A stretch of DNA of 64,000 bases from SFDP01 sp051891855 (GCA_051891855.1 JBJFFP010000048.1:1-64000), one strand, 5' to 3'. Positions 24,921 to 34,583 are shown, counted from the stretch's first letter. Made by a program: numbers and translations. Notes: generated by a model from the letters alone, not told the origin.

Positions 24921-26363
24921 CTAAACCAGTTCACCCAAATAGTAAAATCCCTTTGCCTGGGTTAATTTTACCGGACAAATTTTTCCCAAAAGCTTATCCT
25001 CTGCCTTTACATGTACCGTGGAATTATTACTCAAACGTCCGGTCAGCATGGTTGAATCCTGACTGTTGACTTCTTCAAACAGCACCTCCTCCACCTGCCC
25101 CACCAGACGTTTGCATCTTTCTCTTGCCACCTCCTGAACTACCTGTAAAAGCCGTTCAAATTCCTGCTTTACCTGCTCCTTCGGCACCTGCTCCATAGCC
25201 GCTGCCGGAGTTCCGGTTCTTTTGGAATAAATAAAGGTAAAGGCATTGTCAAAGCCCACCTGTCTGACCACGTCTATAGTATCCTCCACATCCTCATGGG
25301 TTTCTGTGGGAAAGCCCACAATAATATCCGTGGTCAGGGAAATATCCGGAATCTCTCTTCGGATTTTCATTGCAAGCTCCAGATACTGCTCTTTGGTATA
25401 TTCCCGGTTCATTTTTTCCAAAATCCTGGTGGAGCCGGACTGCATGGGAAGATGCAGATGGCGGCAGATTTTTGTGGAAGCTTTCATTACCTGAATCAAT
25501 TCATCTGACAAATCCTTCGGATGGGGAGTCATAAAGCGTATCCTTTTCAGTCCGGGAATCTCTTCAATACGCTGCAAAAGTCCGGCAAAGGTAATTTCCT
25601 CCTCCAGATTGGCTCCGTAGGAATTAACGTTCTGTCCCAGCAGCATTACCTCTACTACCCCATCAGCAACCAGGGATTCAATCTCCCGGATAATATCCCG
25701 GGGATTTCGACTCCTTTCCTTCCCTCTCACATAGGGAACGATGCAGTAGCTGCAGAAGTTATTGCAGCCAAACATAATATTAACTCCGGATTTAAATGGA
25801 TATTTACGCTCTACCGGAAGATCCTCCACAATTTCATCCGTATCCTCCCAGATATCCACTACCATACCCTCCCGGGTAAAGGAGGTCACCAGAAGCTCTG
25901 CCAGCTTATAAATATTATGTGTTCCGAAAATCAGATCTACAAAGCGGTAGCTTTTCTGGAGCTTTTCAATTACCGCAGCCTCCTGCATCATACAACCGCA
26001 AAGGGCAATCTTCATATGAGGATTTTTCTTTTTCTGATTGTTTAAAGCTCCCAGCCTTCCATAGACCCGTTGATTGGCGTTATCCCTGACGGTACAGGTA
26101 TTATAGATGACAAAATCAGCCATTGTCTCATCCTGAATGACCTGATAGCCAATCTGCTCTAAAATACCGGTCAGCTTTTCTGAATCCCTGGCATTCATCT
26201 GACACCCAAAGGTTACGACTACCGAGGTTAGGGGGCGTCCCAGCTTCTCCGACATTGCGCTAACATACTTCCTGGCCTTTGCCATGAAATAATACTGCCT
26301 TTCCGGCTCTGTAAGGGGTGCCTCCAGGCTCAAATCGATGCTGTCTAAATCTATGGTTTTCAT
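24921..26363 (-). CDS. miaB: tRNA-2-methylthio-N6-dimethylallyladenosine synthase
   Basis: MiaB is a radical-SAM methylthiotransferase that adds a methylthio group to the isopentenyladenosine made by MiaA. In 480 residues there is an N-terminal domain with three cluster cysteines (TFGCQMN, YNTCTVRDNA, ALCGCMMQ), the radical-SAM motif CNNFCSYCIVPYVRG and a C-terminal TRAM domain. An extension of about 40 residues precedes the conserved region. The immediate downstream gene is mutS. Confidence 0.95.
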   Translation of the reverse strand: MKTIDLDSIDLSLEAPLTEPERQYYFMAKARKYVSAMSEKLGRPLTSVVVTFGCQMNARDSEKLTGILEQIGYQVIQDETMADFVIYNTCTVRDNANQRVYGRLGALNNQKKKNPHMKIALCGCMMQEAAVIEKLQKSYRFVDLIFGTHNIYKLAELLVTSFTREGMVVDIWEDTDEIVEDLPVERKYPFKSGVNIMFGCNNFCSYCIVPYVRGKERSRNPRDIIREIESLVADGVVEVMLLGQNVNSYGANLEEEITFAGLLQRIEEIPGLKRIRFMTPHPKDLSDELIQVMKASTKICRHLHLPMQSGSTRILEKMNREYTKEQYLELAMKIRREIPDISLTTDIIVGFPTETHEDVEDTIDVVRQVGFDNAFTFIYSKRTGTPAAAMEQVPKEQVKQEFERLLQVVQEVARERCKRLVGQVEEVLFEEVNSQDSTMLTGRLSNNSTVHVKAEDKLLGKICPVKLTQAKGFYYLGELV

Positions 26364-26393
26364 GTTCCTTCCTTTCCCTGCTTAACGCTTTTC

Positions 26394-27635
26394 TCAGCCC
26401 CGAATCTGGCCCGTTCCCCGAATCAGATACTTGTAGGCGGTTAATTCCTTCAGTCCCATGGGGCCTCTGGCATGAAGCTTCTGGGTACTGATTCCGATTT
26501 CTGCTCCGAAGCCAAATTCAAAGCCATCTGTAAAACGGGTAGAGGCGTTCCAATATACACAGGCAGAATCAATGCTGTTTAAAAATTTTTCCGCCGTGGC
26601 CTCGTCCTCTGTCACAATACAATCGGAGTGCATGGTATGATAACGGTTAATGTGCTCTATGGCTTCCTCCGTGCTGTTTACAATTTTGGCAGATAAAAGA
26701 TAATCCAGATATTCTGCAGCATAATCCTCTTCTACAGCAGCTTTACACTCCGGAATGGCTGCACATACTCTTTCATCCCCTCTAAGCTCCACCTTATGCT
26801 CCGACAGAGCCCTCTGCAGAAGAGGTAAAAACACCTCTGCCACAGCCTCATGAATGACCAGCGACTCACAGGCATTACATACACCGATCCGCTGGGTTTT
26901 TGCATTGATAATAATGGATAAAGCCATCTTCAGGTCTGCCGCCTTATCCACATAAACATGACAGTTTCCCGTTCCGGTCTCAATAACCGGTATTGTACTG
27001 TTTTCTACCACAGAACGAATCAGCCCTGCACCCCCTCTGGGGATAAGAACATCGATATATCGATTCATTTTCATAAAGCGTGCAGTGGTTTCTCTTTCTG
27101 TGTCCATAATCAGCTGAATGGCGTCGGGAGTGATTCCGGCCCGCTTCAGACTCTCGCGGATGCTTTCCGTAATTGCGGTATTGGAATGAATGGCATCACT
27201 ACCGCCCTTTAGCACTACTGCGTTTCCGGTTTTAAAGCAAAGAGCAAAGGCATCTGCCGTTACATTGGGTCTGGCTTCATAAATAATACCGATAACGCCT
27301 AAAGGAACCCGCTTTTTTTGTATTTTCAGTCCGTTAGGTCTTTCCCATTCTTCCAAAAGCTCACCAATAGGATCTGTCAGCTGCATAACCTGACGAATGC
27401 CCTCCGCCATAGCTTCAATCCGTTCTTCCGTCAGCTTTAATCGATCTAAAAGCCCCTGGCTCATTCCTTTTTCTTTTCCCTTTTTCATATCCTGTTCGTT
27501 GGCAGCAAGAATTACCCCCGCATCCCTGATTAATCCCTCAGCCACCAGCTTAAGAGCCTGATTCTTTTTTTCTGTTGTCAGCTGCTCTACTTCCGTCTTG
27601 GCCCGTAGAGCCCTCTCTCCCATTTTTTTCAGCAT
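26394..27635 (-). CDS. proA: Gamma-glutamyl phosphate reductase
   Basis: ProA reduces gamma-glutamyl phosphate to glutamate semialdehyde in proline synthesis using NADPH. The 413-residue aldehyde-dehydrogenase-fold protein contains the catalytic cysteine in RIGVCNACESLV and the motif GSDAIHSNTAI. ProB, the preceding enzyme, is encoded at 28482-29339, separated from proA by fthC-like and DUF896 genes in the same orientation, so all four likely share a transcript. Confidence 0.96.
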   Translation of the reverse strand: MLKKMGERALRAKTEVEQLTTEKKNQALKLVAEGLIRDAGVILAANEQDMKKGKEKGMSQGLLDRLKLTEERIEAMAEGIRQVMQLTDPIGELLEEWERPNGLKIQKKRVPLGVIGIIYEARPNVTADAFALCFKTGNAVVLKGGSDAIHSNTAITESIRESLKRAGITPDAIQLIMDTERETTARFMKMNRYIDVLIPRGGAGLIRSVVENSTIPVIETGTGNCHVYVDKAADLKMALSIIINAKTQRIGVCNACESLVIHEAVAEVFLPLLQRALSEHKVELRGDERVCAAIPECKAAVEEDYAAEYLDYLLSAKIVNSTEEAIEHINRYHTMHSDCIVTEDEATAEKFLNSIDSACVYWNASTRFTDGFEFGFGAEIGISTQKLHARGPMGLKELTAYKYLIRGTGQIRG

Positions 27636-27656
27636 CTTTTCCTCTCCTTTCGAGGC

Positions 27657-28241
27657 TTAATTGATTTCTAAACTTCTTTTTGGTGTAAGAATCATTTTAG
27701 ACGGTATGTCAAAATCATCGGTCACCAGTCCCGGTTCCCAATATTGCTCTTCAAAAGCAAGGGCAATGGTAAACAGCTGCGGCTTATCTTCCAGATAGCG
27801 GTCATAATACCCCCCTCCATAGCCCAGACGATTGTTATTCCTGTCAAAGCCCACCAGCGGCATAATCATTAATGCCTCTTCTTTCGGAACTCTCTTTTCT
27901 TCCTTTGGGTGAACAATATCCGGCAAAGGAGGCTCCAAAATCCCCCAGTAGCCTTCTTCCAATTCATCCAGGGAAATGATGGGGTAAAACTCCATTTTAC
28001 CCTTCCCCAATATTTTAGGACAATACAGAGTCTTCCCCTTCTCCAGACAGATTTCAACTAATCTTCGGGTATCTGCCTCACTGCCAAAGCTGATATAGGT
28101 ATAAATTTCCCGTGCCTGTAAAAACCTGGGCTGCCTGAGCAAGGATTCCAAAATCGCCTCACTGTCTGCCCTTCGTTTTGCCTCCGGCATTCTATTTCTT
28201 TTTTCCAACAGCTCTTTTCTAATGGCTGCTTTTCTTTCCAA
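27657..28241 (-). CDS. 5-formyltetrahydrofolate cyclo-ligase
   Basis: The enzyme converts 5-formyl-THF to 5,10-methenyl-THF with ATP, returning a stored folate to the one-carbon pool that also involves Fhs (42632-44302). The sequence shows the N-terminal basic helix AIRKELLEKRNRM, the substrate region MPLVGFDRNNNRLGYGGGYYDRYL and a normal length of about 194 residues. I chose TTG at 28241, with GGGAG six bases upstream; in-frame ATGs at 28277 and 28271 would add an atypical leader. Either way the gene overlaps the end of the DUF896 gene. Confidence 0.9.
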   Translation of the reverse strand: MERKAAIRKELLEKRNRMPEAKRRADSEAILESLLRQPRFLQAREIYTYISFGSEADTRRLVEICLEKGKTLYCPKILGKGKMEFYPIISLDELEEGYWGILEPPLPDIVHPKEEKRVPKEEALMIMPLVGFDRNNNRLGYGGGYYDRYLEDKPQLFTIALAFEEQYWEPGLVTDDFDIPSKMILTPKRSLEIN

Positions 28242-28437
28242 ATTTTTCTCCCAGATTTTCAATGGAGCCATCCTCATTCTGAATGTTAATGTTATTCAGC
28301 TGTCCCCGTAAATTAGCCCGCACGCTGGCAATATATTCACTTCTTAACAGCTGCTGTTCCTTTTTTTCTTCCTCGGTCAATCCCTCAGCCTGAGATTTAT
28401 GATAAAGCTGATTGATCCGTTTGATTTTCTGCTCCAT
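28219..28437 (-). CDS. DUF896/YnzC-family small protein
   Basis: A 72-residue protein with the family pattern KRINQLYHKSQAEGLTEEEKKEQ, then LRSEYIASVRANLRGQL, two helices forming a hairpin in the B. subtilis YnzC structure. Function is unknown; YneA-operon homologue YnzC is linked to the SOS regulon. ATG at 28437 follows AGGG by six bases; an ATG two codons earlier is possible. It is placed between proB and the folate cyclo-ligase and overlaps the latter. Confidence 0.9.
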   Translation of the reverse strand: MEQKIKRINQLYHKSQAEGLTEEEKKEQQLLRSEYIASVRANLRGQLNNINIQNEDGSIENLGEKFGKKSSH

Positions 28438-28481
28438 GTTCATCCCTGTTCATCCTACCTTTCTTTACCTGCAAAATCTGT

Positions 28482-29339
28482 TTATTCGTGCAGACACCGA
28501 ACAAATTCCACCAGATCAAACTCCTTTTGCCGATGCTTCTTAAAGAGGGTTCCCAACCTTCTTCCGTCCATTATCCGGTGGAGAATGCGGATATCTGCAC
28601 TGTTGGCAATGATCATATCTGCGCCGGAGTTGGTTGCTATCCGGGCAGCATTCATTTTGGTATTCATTCCTCCCGTACCCACATCACTGCCGGTACTCTT
28701 TTTACCCATTTTCAAATACTCCTCTGTAAGCTCATCAACCTCCTCAATGAACCTGGCCTGCGGATTGGTTCTGGGATCATCGGTATACAGGCCGTCAATA
28801 TCGGACAGCAAAATCAATAAATCCGCATCGATTAAAGCAGCCACAATAGCAGATAAGGTATCATTGTCTCCGATACCGATTTCATATGTAGCAACCGTAT
28901 CATTTTCATTGACAATGGGAATAACTCCCATATGCAAAAGCTCTGAAAAGGTATTCTGTGCATTATTCCGATTAAAATCATTAATAATGGTATCCTTAGT
29001 CATCAAAATCTGGGCTGCCACCTGATTGTATTCCGAAAAGATCTTCTGGTAAATCATCATCAGCCTGGCCTGCCCCACCGCTGCACAGGCCTGCTTGATT
29101 CCCAGATGATCCTGTTCAATCCCGGTCAGTCCTATGGCCTTCTTGCCTACCGCAATAGCACCGCTGGTAACCAAAACCACATCCTTACCCTGATTACGCA
29201 TATTACAAAGCTCCCGGACAAGAACCTCCATTCGATTGTAGTCCAGGTCTCCGGTTTCCTTATGCTGAAGGGAAGAAGAACCAATCTTTACTACAATGCG
29301 TTTCTTGTCCCTGATTTCTTCTCTCAGTTTCTCTTCCAT
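28482..29339 (-). CDS. proB: Glutamate 5-kinase (without PUA domain)
   Basis: ProB phosphorylates glutamate to gamma-glutamyl phosphate, the committed and normally feedback-inhibited step of proline synthesis. The 285-residue amino-acid-kinase-fold protein has VVKIGSSSL, LVTSGAIAVG, NENDTVAT, GDNDTLSAIVA and the lysine-containing GTGGMNTKMNAA. It ends without the C-terminal PUA domain found in many longer ProB proteins, a recognised short form. proA is the fourth gene of the same cluster. Confidence 0.95.
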   Translation of the reverse strand: MEEKLREEIRDKKRIVVKIGSSSLQHKETGDLDYNRMEVLVRELCNMRNQGKDVVLVTSGAIAVGKKAIGLTGIEQDHLGIKQACAAVGQARLMMIYQKIFSEYNQVAAQILMTKDTIINDFNRNNAQNTFSELLHMGVIPIVNENDTVATYEIGIGDNDTLSAIVAALIDADLLILLSDIDGLYTDDPRTNPQARFIEEVDELTEEYLKMGKKSTGSDVGTGGMNTKMNAARIATNSGADMIIANSADIRILHRIMDGRRLGTLFKKHRQKEFDLVEFVRCLHE

Positions 29340-29378
29340 GGAAAAATCCTCTCTATAGTTTGAACATATTTTTTTATT

Positions 29379-31007
29379 TTACCCTTTTGCAATCATTTCT
29401 GCAATATAAATTCCATCCATGGCTGCGGAGGTGATTCCTCCGGCATAGCCGGCCCCTTCTCCGCAGGGATATAAGCCTCTTACCGTAGACTGACCGGTTT
29501 CATCTCTGTGGATACGAACCGGTGAAGATGTCCGGCTTTCCACTCCTGATACCAGGGCATAATCATCCCCAAAGCCGGGAATCATCCGGTGAAATCTTTC
29601 CATCCCCTGAATAAAGGCCAGACTCAACTCCTTCGGCAGAATCTGACTCACATCGGAAAAGGAATACTCTCCTTTAAACATGGGCTTAAAGCCTTCCGGA
29701 ATACTCCCCTGATGCCGGGAGGCTTCCTTAAGCTGCAGCTTAAAATCCTTATAATACTGCACCGGGATTTTACCCTGCCCCAGCTCAAAGGCTCTTTTTT
29801 CCAGCCTCCGCTGAAACTCTACACCTGCCAGAGGGCCCTCTCCCAAATAATCCTCAGGGGTAACCGATACCAAAATGGCACTGTTTGCATTGCTTCCGTC
29901 CCTACCGCTGTAGCTCATTCCATTTACCGCAAGCATTCCCGGCTCACTGCTGGCATTGACCACATAGCCGCCGGGGCACATACAGAAGGAATATACACCT
30001 CTTCCCTCGTCACTCTTTACTGCCAGCTTATAGGCCGCTGCAGGAAGACATCCCATGCAGCTTTCCCCATACTGTCTGTGATCAATCATTTTTTGGGGAT
30101 GCTCCACCCGCAGGCCTACTGCAAAGGCCTTTGCCTCCATGGGAATCTGTTTTTGGAAGCACATTTCAAAGGTATCTCTGGCGCTGTGGCCTATGGCAAG
30201 AACCACCGCATCTGAATGGAGGGTTTCTCCCGTGGAAAGACGTACACCTGTTATTTCTCCCTTTTGGATAATAAGCTCCGTCATTTTGGTTTGAAAGTAA
30301 ACCTCACCGCCCCAGTCTAAAATCTGTCTTCGCATATTTTTCACCACATCCCGAAGAATATCCGTCCCGATATGAGGTTTACTTTCATATAAAATTTGTT
30401 CAGGAGCGCCATTCTTTACCAGAATGGATAAAACTTCCCGATTACGGCCGTATTTTTCTTTCACCAGAGTATTCAGCTTACCATCGGAAAAGGTTCCTGC
30501 ACCTCCTTCTCCGAATTGGACGTTTGACTCCGGATTCAGCCTTCCCGTTCTCCAAAAGTCTTCCACATCCTTTTTGCGTTCCTCCACCGCCTTACCCCGT
30601 TCCAGCAGGATAGGCCGATAACCGTATTTTGCCAGAAAATATCCGCAGAACAGGCCGGCAGGACCGGTTCCCACAATTATGGGCCTTATCTTCCTTTCTT
30701 TTGGCTCTTCAGGAAAGCAATAGGGTTTTGGGGCTACTCGCTCCACCTGCTTGTTTTTACACTTTTTAAGAAGCTTCTCCTCCTGTTCTGTCGGAACCCC
30801 GACATCAATCACATAGCTGTAAAACAGCTGCGGTTTTTTTCTGGCATCCAGAGAGCGTTTTACAATGGACCAGTACAGGAGATTTTCCCGGGTAAGACCC
30901 AATATGCTTCTGATTTTTTTCTCCAGCTGGAGCTTCTGATTCTTTTCCCTTTCCTTTTCTGAAAGAAGGGGAAGTATTTCTATTTTTACCTGATGTAATC
31001 GCAACAT
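29379..31007 (-). CDS. FAD-dependent oxidoreductase of the COG2509 type
   Basis: The 542-residue flavoprotein has an N-terminal domain of about 90 residues, then the dinucleotide-binding motif VGTGPAGLFCGYFLAKYGY (around 110), GGAGTFSDGKLNTLVK, and a C-terminal FAD motif GLYPCGEGAGYAGGITSAAMDG. Members are annotated as uncharacterised FAD-dependent dehydrogenases; a related fold occurs in electron-transfer and geranylgeranyl-reductase-like enzymes. Reaction and substrate are unknown. It follows the HI0933-type flavoprotein gene by 30 bases, suggesting a two-flavoprotein unit. Confidence 0.85.
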   Translation of the reverse strand: MLRLHQVKIEILPLLSEKEREKNQKLQLEKKIRSILGLTRENLLYWSIVKRSLDARKKPQLFYSYVIDVGVPTEQEEKLLKKCKNKQVERVAPKPYCFPEEPKERKIRPIIVGTGPAGLFCGYFLAKYGYRPILLERGKAVEERKKDVEDFWRTGRLNPESNVQFGEGGAGTFSDGKLNTLVKEKYGRNREVLSILVKNGAPEQILYESKPHIGTDILRDVVKNMRRQILDWGGEVYFQTKMTELIIQKGEITGVRLSTGETLHSDAVVLAIGHSARDTFEMCFQKQIPMEAKAFAVGLRVEHPQKMIDHRQYGESCMGCLPAAAYKLAVKSDEGRGVYSFCMCPGGYVVNASSEPGMLAVNGMSYSGRDGSNANSAILVSVTPEDYLGEGPLAGVEFQRRLEKRAFELGQGKIPVQYYKDFKLQLKEASRHQGSIPEGFKPMFKGEYSFSDVSQILPKELSLAFIQGMERFHRMIPGFGDDYALVSGVESRTSSPVRIHRDETGQSTVRGLYPCGEGAGYAGGITSAAMDGIYIAEMIAKG

Positions 31008-31037
31008 GATTTCTATTCTTTCTTAGCTTATCTTCTC

Positions 31038-32255
31038 TTATTTTTCTGCTGCAGCCTTTCCGGCAATGTATCCGCTGGTCCATGCCCATTGCAGATTATA
31101 GCCTCCGCATCTTCCATCCACATCCAAAAGCTCCCCGGCAAAATAAAGTCCTTTTACCTTCCTGGATTCCAGACTGAGCGTTACCTCACTTAAGGGAACT
31201 CCACCCGCACACACCTGTGCCTGTTCAAAAGGATTCGTCTCCTTAAGCTTTATTTCCCAGTTCTTCATTTGCAGGCAAACTTGCAGAATTTTTTCGATTC
31301 TGCAACCGCCTATGGATGTCTGAGGCTTTAAACCGGCTTCCCGGATAAATAACAGATTCAGTTTTTTGTTTAAAAATCCCAGAAAGAAATCCTCAAGGGT
31401 CTCTTTCTTATCCATATTCTTCCATTTATTTAATACCACAGCCTTCCATTCCTCTTCCGAATATTCAGGAAGAAAATCGATGGAAGCGGTGACCGGCTGC
31501 TTTTGCCTAAAGCCATAGGCTGCATGGCGGCTTAGCTGAAAAACAGGTATGCCGGAAATGCCGTAAGCCGTAAGCTGAAGCTCCCCCTGCTCAGTCACCT
31601 TTTTTTTGTTCTCTATGTAAAGGGTGACGGCAGCCTCCGTCCTTACTCCTGCAATCCCCTTAAAATCCTTATCCTTTACCTTAAGCTGAACCAGCGCCGG
31701 AACTACAGGAACCAGAGAATGACCAAGCTTTTCGGCATAGGCATAGCCGGATAATCCCTGAGCCTTTTTTTCACCTGCAAAGCCACCGCAGGCCAGAATT
31801 AACCGATGAAAAAATAATGTTCTGCTACCTGCTCTGACCTCAAAACCATCTTCTTTTATTCTAATTTCTTCCGGACAGCACTCCGTCAGAATATTCACCC
31901 GGTTTTTTACCAGTCCGGCCCTGAGAATATCCAGCAGGGTTGCTGCCTGTTCAGAACGGGGATAACAATAGCCGTTTCTCTCCTTAATCAGCATACCCCT
32001 GCTTTCAAAGAAAGATAACACTTGTTCTTGATTGAATTGACTAATGTAGTCGGAATATACGCTTTTATATTGACTGTAATAGTCGGATTCATTGACCACT
32101 TTGTTTGTAAAATTGCATTTTCCGTTTCCGGTTGCAAGAATTTTCTTTCCTACCCTGTCTTTTTTTTCTATGAGGGTTACCTGTGCACCACCTTCTGAGG
32201 CGATAATGGCGGCCATCATTCCTGATGCACCTGCCCCTATAATGCCAATTTTCAT
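31038..32255 (-). CDS. HI0933/YhiN-family flavoprotein (NAD(P)/FAD-dependent oxidoreductase)
   Basis: A 405-residue protein with N-terminal FAD-binding KIGIIGAGASGMMAA and the HI0933 family signatures GNGKCNFTN, GGFAGEKKAQGLSGYAYAEKLGH and CGGYNLQWAWTSGY at the C terminus. Family members are annotated as aminoacetone oxidases or unspecified flavoproteins, and the natural substrate is unsettled. The chosen start is ATG at 32255, preceded by GGAGGA; an ATG four codons earlier overlaps that ribosome site. Confidence 0.88.
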   Translation of the reverse strand: MKIGIIGAGASGMMAAIIASEGGAQVTLIEKKDRVGKKILATGNGKCNFTNKVVNESDYYSQYKSVYSDYISQFNQEQVLSFFESRGMLIKERNGYCYPRSEQAATLLDILRAGLVKNRVNILTECCPEEIRIKEDGFEVRAGSRTLFFHRLILACGGFAGEKKAQGLSGYAYAEKLGHSLVPVVPALVQLKVKDKDFKGIAGVRTEAAVTLYIENKKKVTEQGELQLTAYGISGIPVFQLSRHAAYGFRQKQPVTASIDFLPEYSEEEWKAVVLNKWKNMDKKETLEDFFLGFLNKKLNLLFIREAGLKPQTSIGGCRIEKILQVCLQMKNWEIKLKETNPFEQAQVCAGGVPLSEVTLSLESRKVKGLYFAGELLDVDGRCGGYNLQWAWTSGYIAGKAAAEK

Positions 32256-32293
32256 AATTTCCTCCATAACAGCAACCCCTTCTTGGGCTGCTT

Positions 32294-32917
32294 TCAGCTG
32301 GTGTAGGATTCCAAAAATCCATACAGCTCATCCATACTGTGGATATATTTTCCAATGATTAGCTCCTGCTTCAGCCGATCCGACAAATCATCTGCATAGA
32401 TTTCCGTGGTCAGATATACGGTCTTCTGATCCTCTTCCATTACCACAATCTTTCCGTCTTCCACCATAAGATAATAACCACTGGTTTTTTCTTCCGGTTT
32501 GAAGTTTTTTTGCACTATTACCTGCTTTGGCGAAAAGCTTTCCAACTGAAGAGAGATGAAGCCTTTTTCCCTGTCCTCCAGGGTAGGATTCAGCTCATAT
32601 TCCTTAAGAGCATCCTCAAGCTTATCTCTGGTCATTCCCAGATATTTCCCCGGAAGGTGGCCGGTAACCTTATTTCGACTATCTTCCTCCAGATTATATT
32701 CTACAATGATATAGCTGGTGTCACAAGTCGTAATTTCTCCTCCTGTTTCTACAACCTGGGTAAATTCCTCCTCTGTGTTTACTTCATTGGCTTTCACCTG
32801 ATTCGGCAGCTTGTTGGGATAAAAAAAATCAATATAAGCCATATGGGTAAAAAAACCCAAAAGAAACATAGTAAGGGGATATACAAAATATAAGCTAATA
32901 CTTTTCAAGATTTTCAT
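32294..32917 (-). CDS. BofC-like membrane-anchored sporulation protein (tentative)
   Basis: This 207-residue protein has one N-terminal membrane helix (about 8-28) and an extracytoplasmic domain. The pattern of a Thr/Glu segment, TSYIIVEYN, GKYLGMTRDKLEDALKEYE, EKGFISLQLESFSPKQVIVQKNF and a C-terminal MVEDGKIVVMEE resembles the BofC C-terminal domain of Bacillus, which inhibits SpoIVB signalling in the forespore. The similarity was judged by eye. Independent support comes from a sigma-F/sigma-G-like promoter directly upstream (32944-32973), the class that drives bofC in B. subtilis. If not BofC, it is a conserved exported protein of unknown role. Confidence 0.55.
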   Translation of the reverse strand: MKILKSISLYFVYPLTMFLLGFFTHMAYIDFFYPNKLPNQVKANEVNTEEEFTQVVETGGEITTCDTSYIIVEYNLEEDSRNKVTGHLPGKYLGMTRDKLEDALKEYELNPTLEDREKGFISLQLESFSPKQVIVQKNFKPEEKTSGYYLMVEDGKIVVMEEDQKTVYLTTEIYADDLSDRLKQELIIGKYIHSMDELYGFLESYTS

Positions 32918-32943
32918 CGGTTAAACCAACTTTCTTTTTTGAA

Positions 32944-32973
32944 TAGTATCAGCCATATTTTAATCTTTTATAC
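32944..32973 (-). promoter_or_regulatory. Forespore-type (sigma-F/sigma-G-like) promoter for the BofC-like gene
   Basis: On the minus strand GTATA (32969-32973) is followed 18 bases later by GATACTA (32944-32950). This fits the sigma-G pattern GHATR-N18-CATNHTA at all but one position, and also the sigma-F pattern with 15-base spacing at all but one position. The -35 overlaps the flippase stop codon. The pattern match was made by eye. Confidence 0.5.
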
Positions 32974-34560
32974 CATATTTAACACAGGAACTCTTCCGGT
33001 CAGCTGATGGAATAGCCCTCCCATTCCCACAGCCAGAAGACAAACACTCCAAGAGGGGATACTGTTTCCTGACAGCCTGATGATAATCAATTCAACCACA
33101 ACCATAATCCCTGTTTGAATTAACGGCAAAACTACCATTCTCCTCCAGGGAAGGCGAATGGGATAAAGCCTCAATAAGAAGAAAAGCTGGCCCAGACTAA
33201 AAACAATCCAAAATACAAGGGGAGCCAATCCCAGAGATAATGTTGAAAGGGAAAATCCTTCCAAATCTGCAGGCGTACCCAGACCAACCAAAACGAAGGT
33301 CTGCACCACAAAGGCAATCAGTCCAATTACAGCACTCTGCTTTTTCCTATCCAGATCTGCCATCAGACGATACAAATAGATTCCCAGTACAAGAAAGACC
33401 AGATTAACTCCCGCTATACAAAGCAGCATTATTTCTGTCTTTCCCGCCGTTTTATACAGCGTTTTTAAAAGTGTCTTGGAAAGAACTATAAGACTTCCCA
33501 TGACCGGTATTGCCAAAGAAAAAAGTCGCTGCAATTCGTCTCCCAGCAGATATTTTCCGCTTCGTATTTCATGCTGTAAGGCTCTTGTACTTTTTCTTCT
33601 CTTCCCGGTTTTGCTAAGGGTCAGAATCAAAACCACTGCCATTGAGATCAAGATGATAATTTTTCCGTAAAAGCTTCCCACAATTTTAATGCTTGCCAGA
33701 GCATTTTCGTCATCTCGGCGACTTCCCAAGAAATAAACCAGATTTACCAAAAGATAAATTCTTAAAAACAGTACCTGGGATAAGCCGGAGAAAACACCTA
33801 AGAGAGTTTCCCTAAACAAATCCCTTCTGCTTTCCAAAGCTTTGCTCATATCCTTTTTCAGCAGACGATTATAGCCGGTTTTATAAAGAACATAGACAAA
33901 GCTTAAAAAAATCAAGGCCAGCAGATTCCCGCACAAATAGCCCGCCACCACACCGGCAGAAGCAAAGCCCACCCCATAATGCTCATTATGGAGTAAATCG
34001 GCAACCTTTATTCCATAGGAGCTGGTGATGAATACAAAAATAAAGGCACCGGTAGCTGTAATTACAGCCTCGATAAGCCGGGAAACCTCCGTAGGAACCC
34101 CGGTTCCCATTCCCTCAAAATAGCCTCTGAACATCCCCACCAGGGTTTTAATCGGTAAAAGAGGAATGAACAGGATCATGCTGATTTCCACCATATTGCC
34201 GGCGGGCAAAAGCTCTGCGATGGTTCCCCGAAGGGCATATAAAAGTGCGGCTCCTGCAAGAGAAGAAATCAATCCTGCCAGGACCGTATTTTTCATTACC
34301 CTGATGCTGTTTAGGTATAGATTTCTCTCCATACGGGTTCTCACCATACGGGTTATGGCCTTTGTGTAGCCATACCCGAACAGCAGATAAAATAAACCGT
34401 AAATCTCCCCGGAAACAGCCAGATAACCATTCCCCTCATCTCCGATGATATTGGTCACAAGAATACGAAAAATAAGAAAAATCAACAGGGCAAACACTCC
34501 CGCTCCCGGATTCATCCTTCCTTCTCTTCTGCCTTTTTCTTGTCGCTTTTTCTGTTCCAT
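32968..34560 (-). CDS. MOP-superfamily polysaccharide/lipid flippase, SpoVB-MurJ-like
   Basis: The 530-residue protein carries about 12-14 hydrophobic helices and the Wzx/SpoVB-type features NIIGDEGNGYLAVSGEIYGLFYLLFGYG near the N terminus and PLLPIKTLVGMFRGYFEGMG at about 135. Members flip undecaprenyl-linked saccharides or lipid II. In B. subtilis, SpoVB acts in spore cortex synthesis. Neighbouring yqfC/yqfD and a BofC-like gene make a sporulation role possible, but an ordinary wall or polysaccharide role cannot be excluded. AGAGGA precedes the ATG. Confidence 0.8.
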   Translation of the reverse strand: MEQKKRQEKGRREGRMNPGAGVFALLIFLIFRILVTNIIGDEGNGYLAVSGEIYGLFYLLFGYGYTKAITRMVRTRMERNLYLNSIRVMKNTVLAGLISSLAGAALLYALRGTIAELLPAGNMVEISMILFIPLLPIKTLVGMFRGYFEGMGTGVPTEVSRLIEAVITATGAFIFVFITSSYGIKVADLLHNEHYGVGFASAGVVAGYLCGNLLALIFLSFVYVLYKTGYNRLLKKDMSKALESRRDLFRETLLGVFSGLSQVLFLRIYLLVNLVYFLGSRRDDENALASIKIVGSFYGKIIILISMAVVLILTLSKTGKRRKSTRALQHEIRSGKYLLGDELQRLFSLAIPVMGSLIVLSKTLLKTLYKTAGKTEIMLLCIAGVNLVFLVLGIYLYRLMADLDRKKQSAVIGLIAFVVQTFVLVGLGTPADLEGFSLSTLSLGLAPLVFWIVFSLGQLFFLLRLYPIRLPWRRMVVLPLIQTGIMVVVELIIIRLSGNSIPSWSVCLLAVGMGGLFHQLTGRVPVLNMV

Positions 34561-34583
34561 TTAGTCCTCTCTATTTTTACCAA

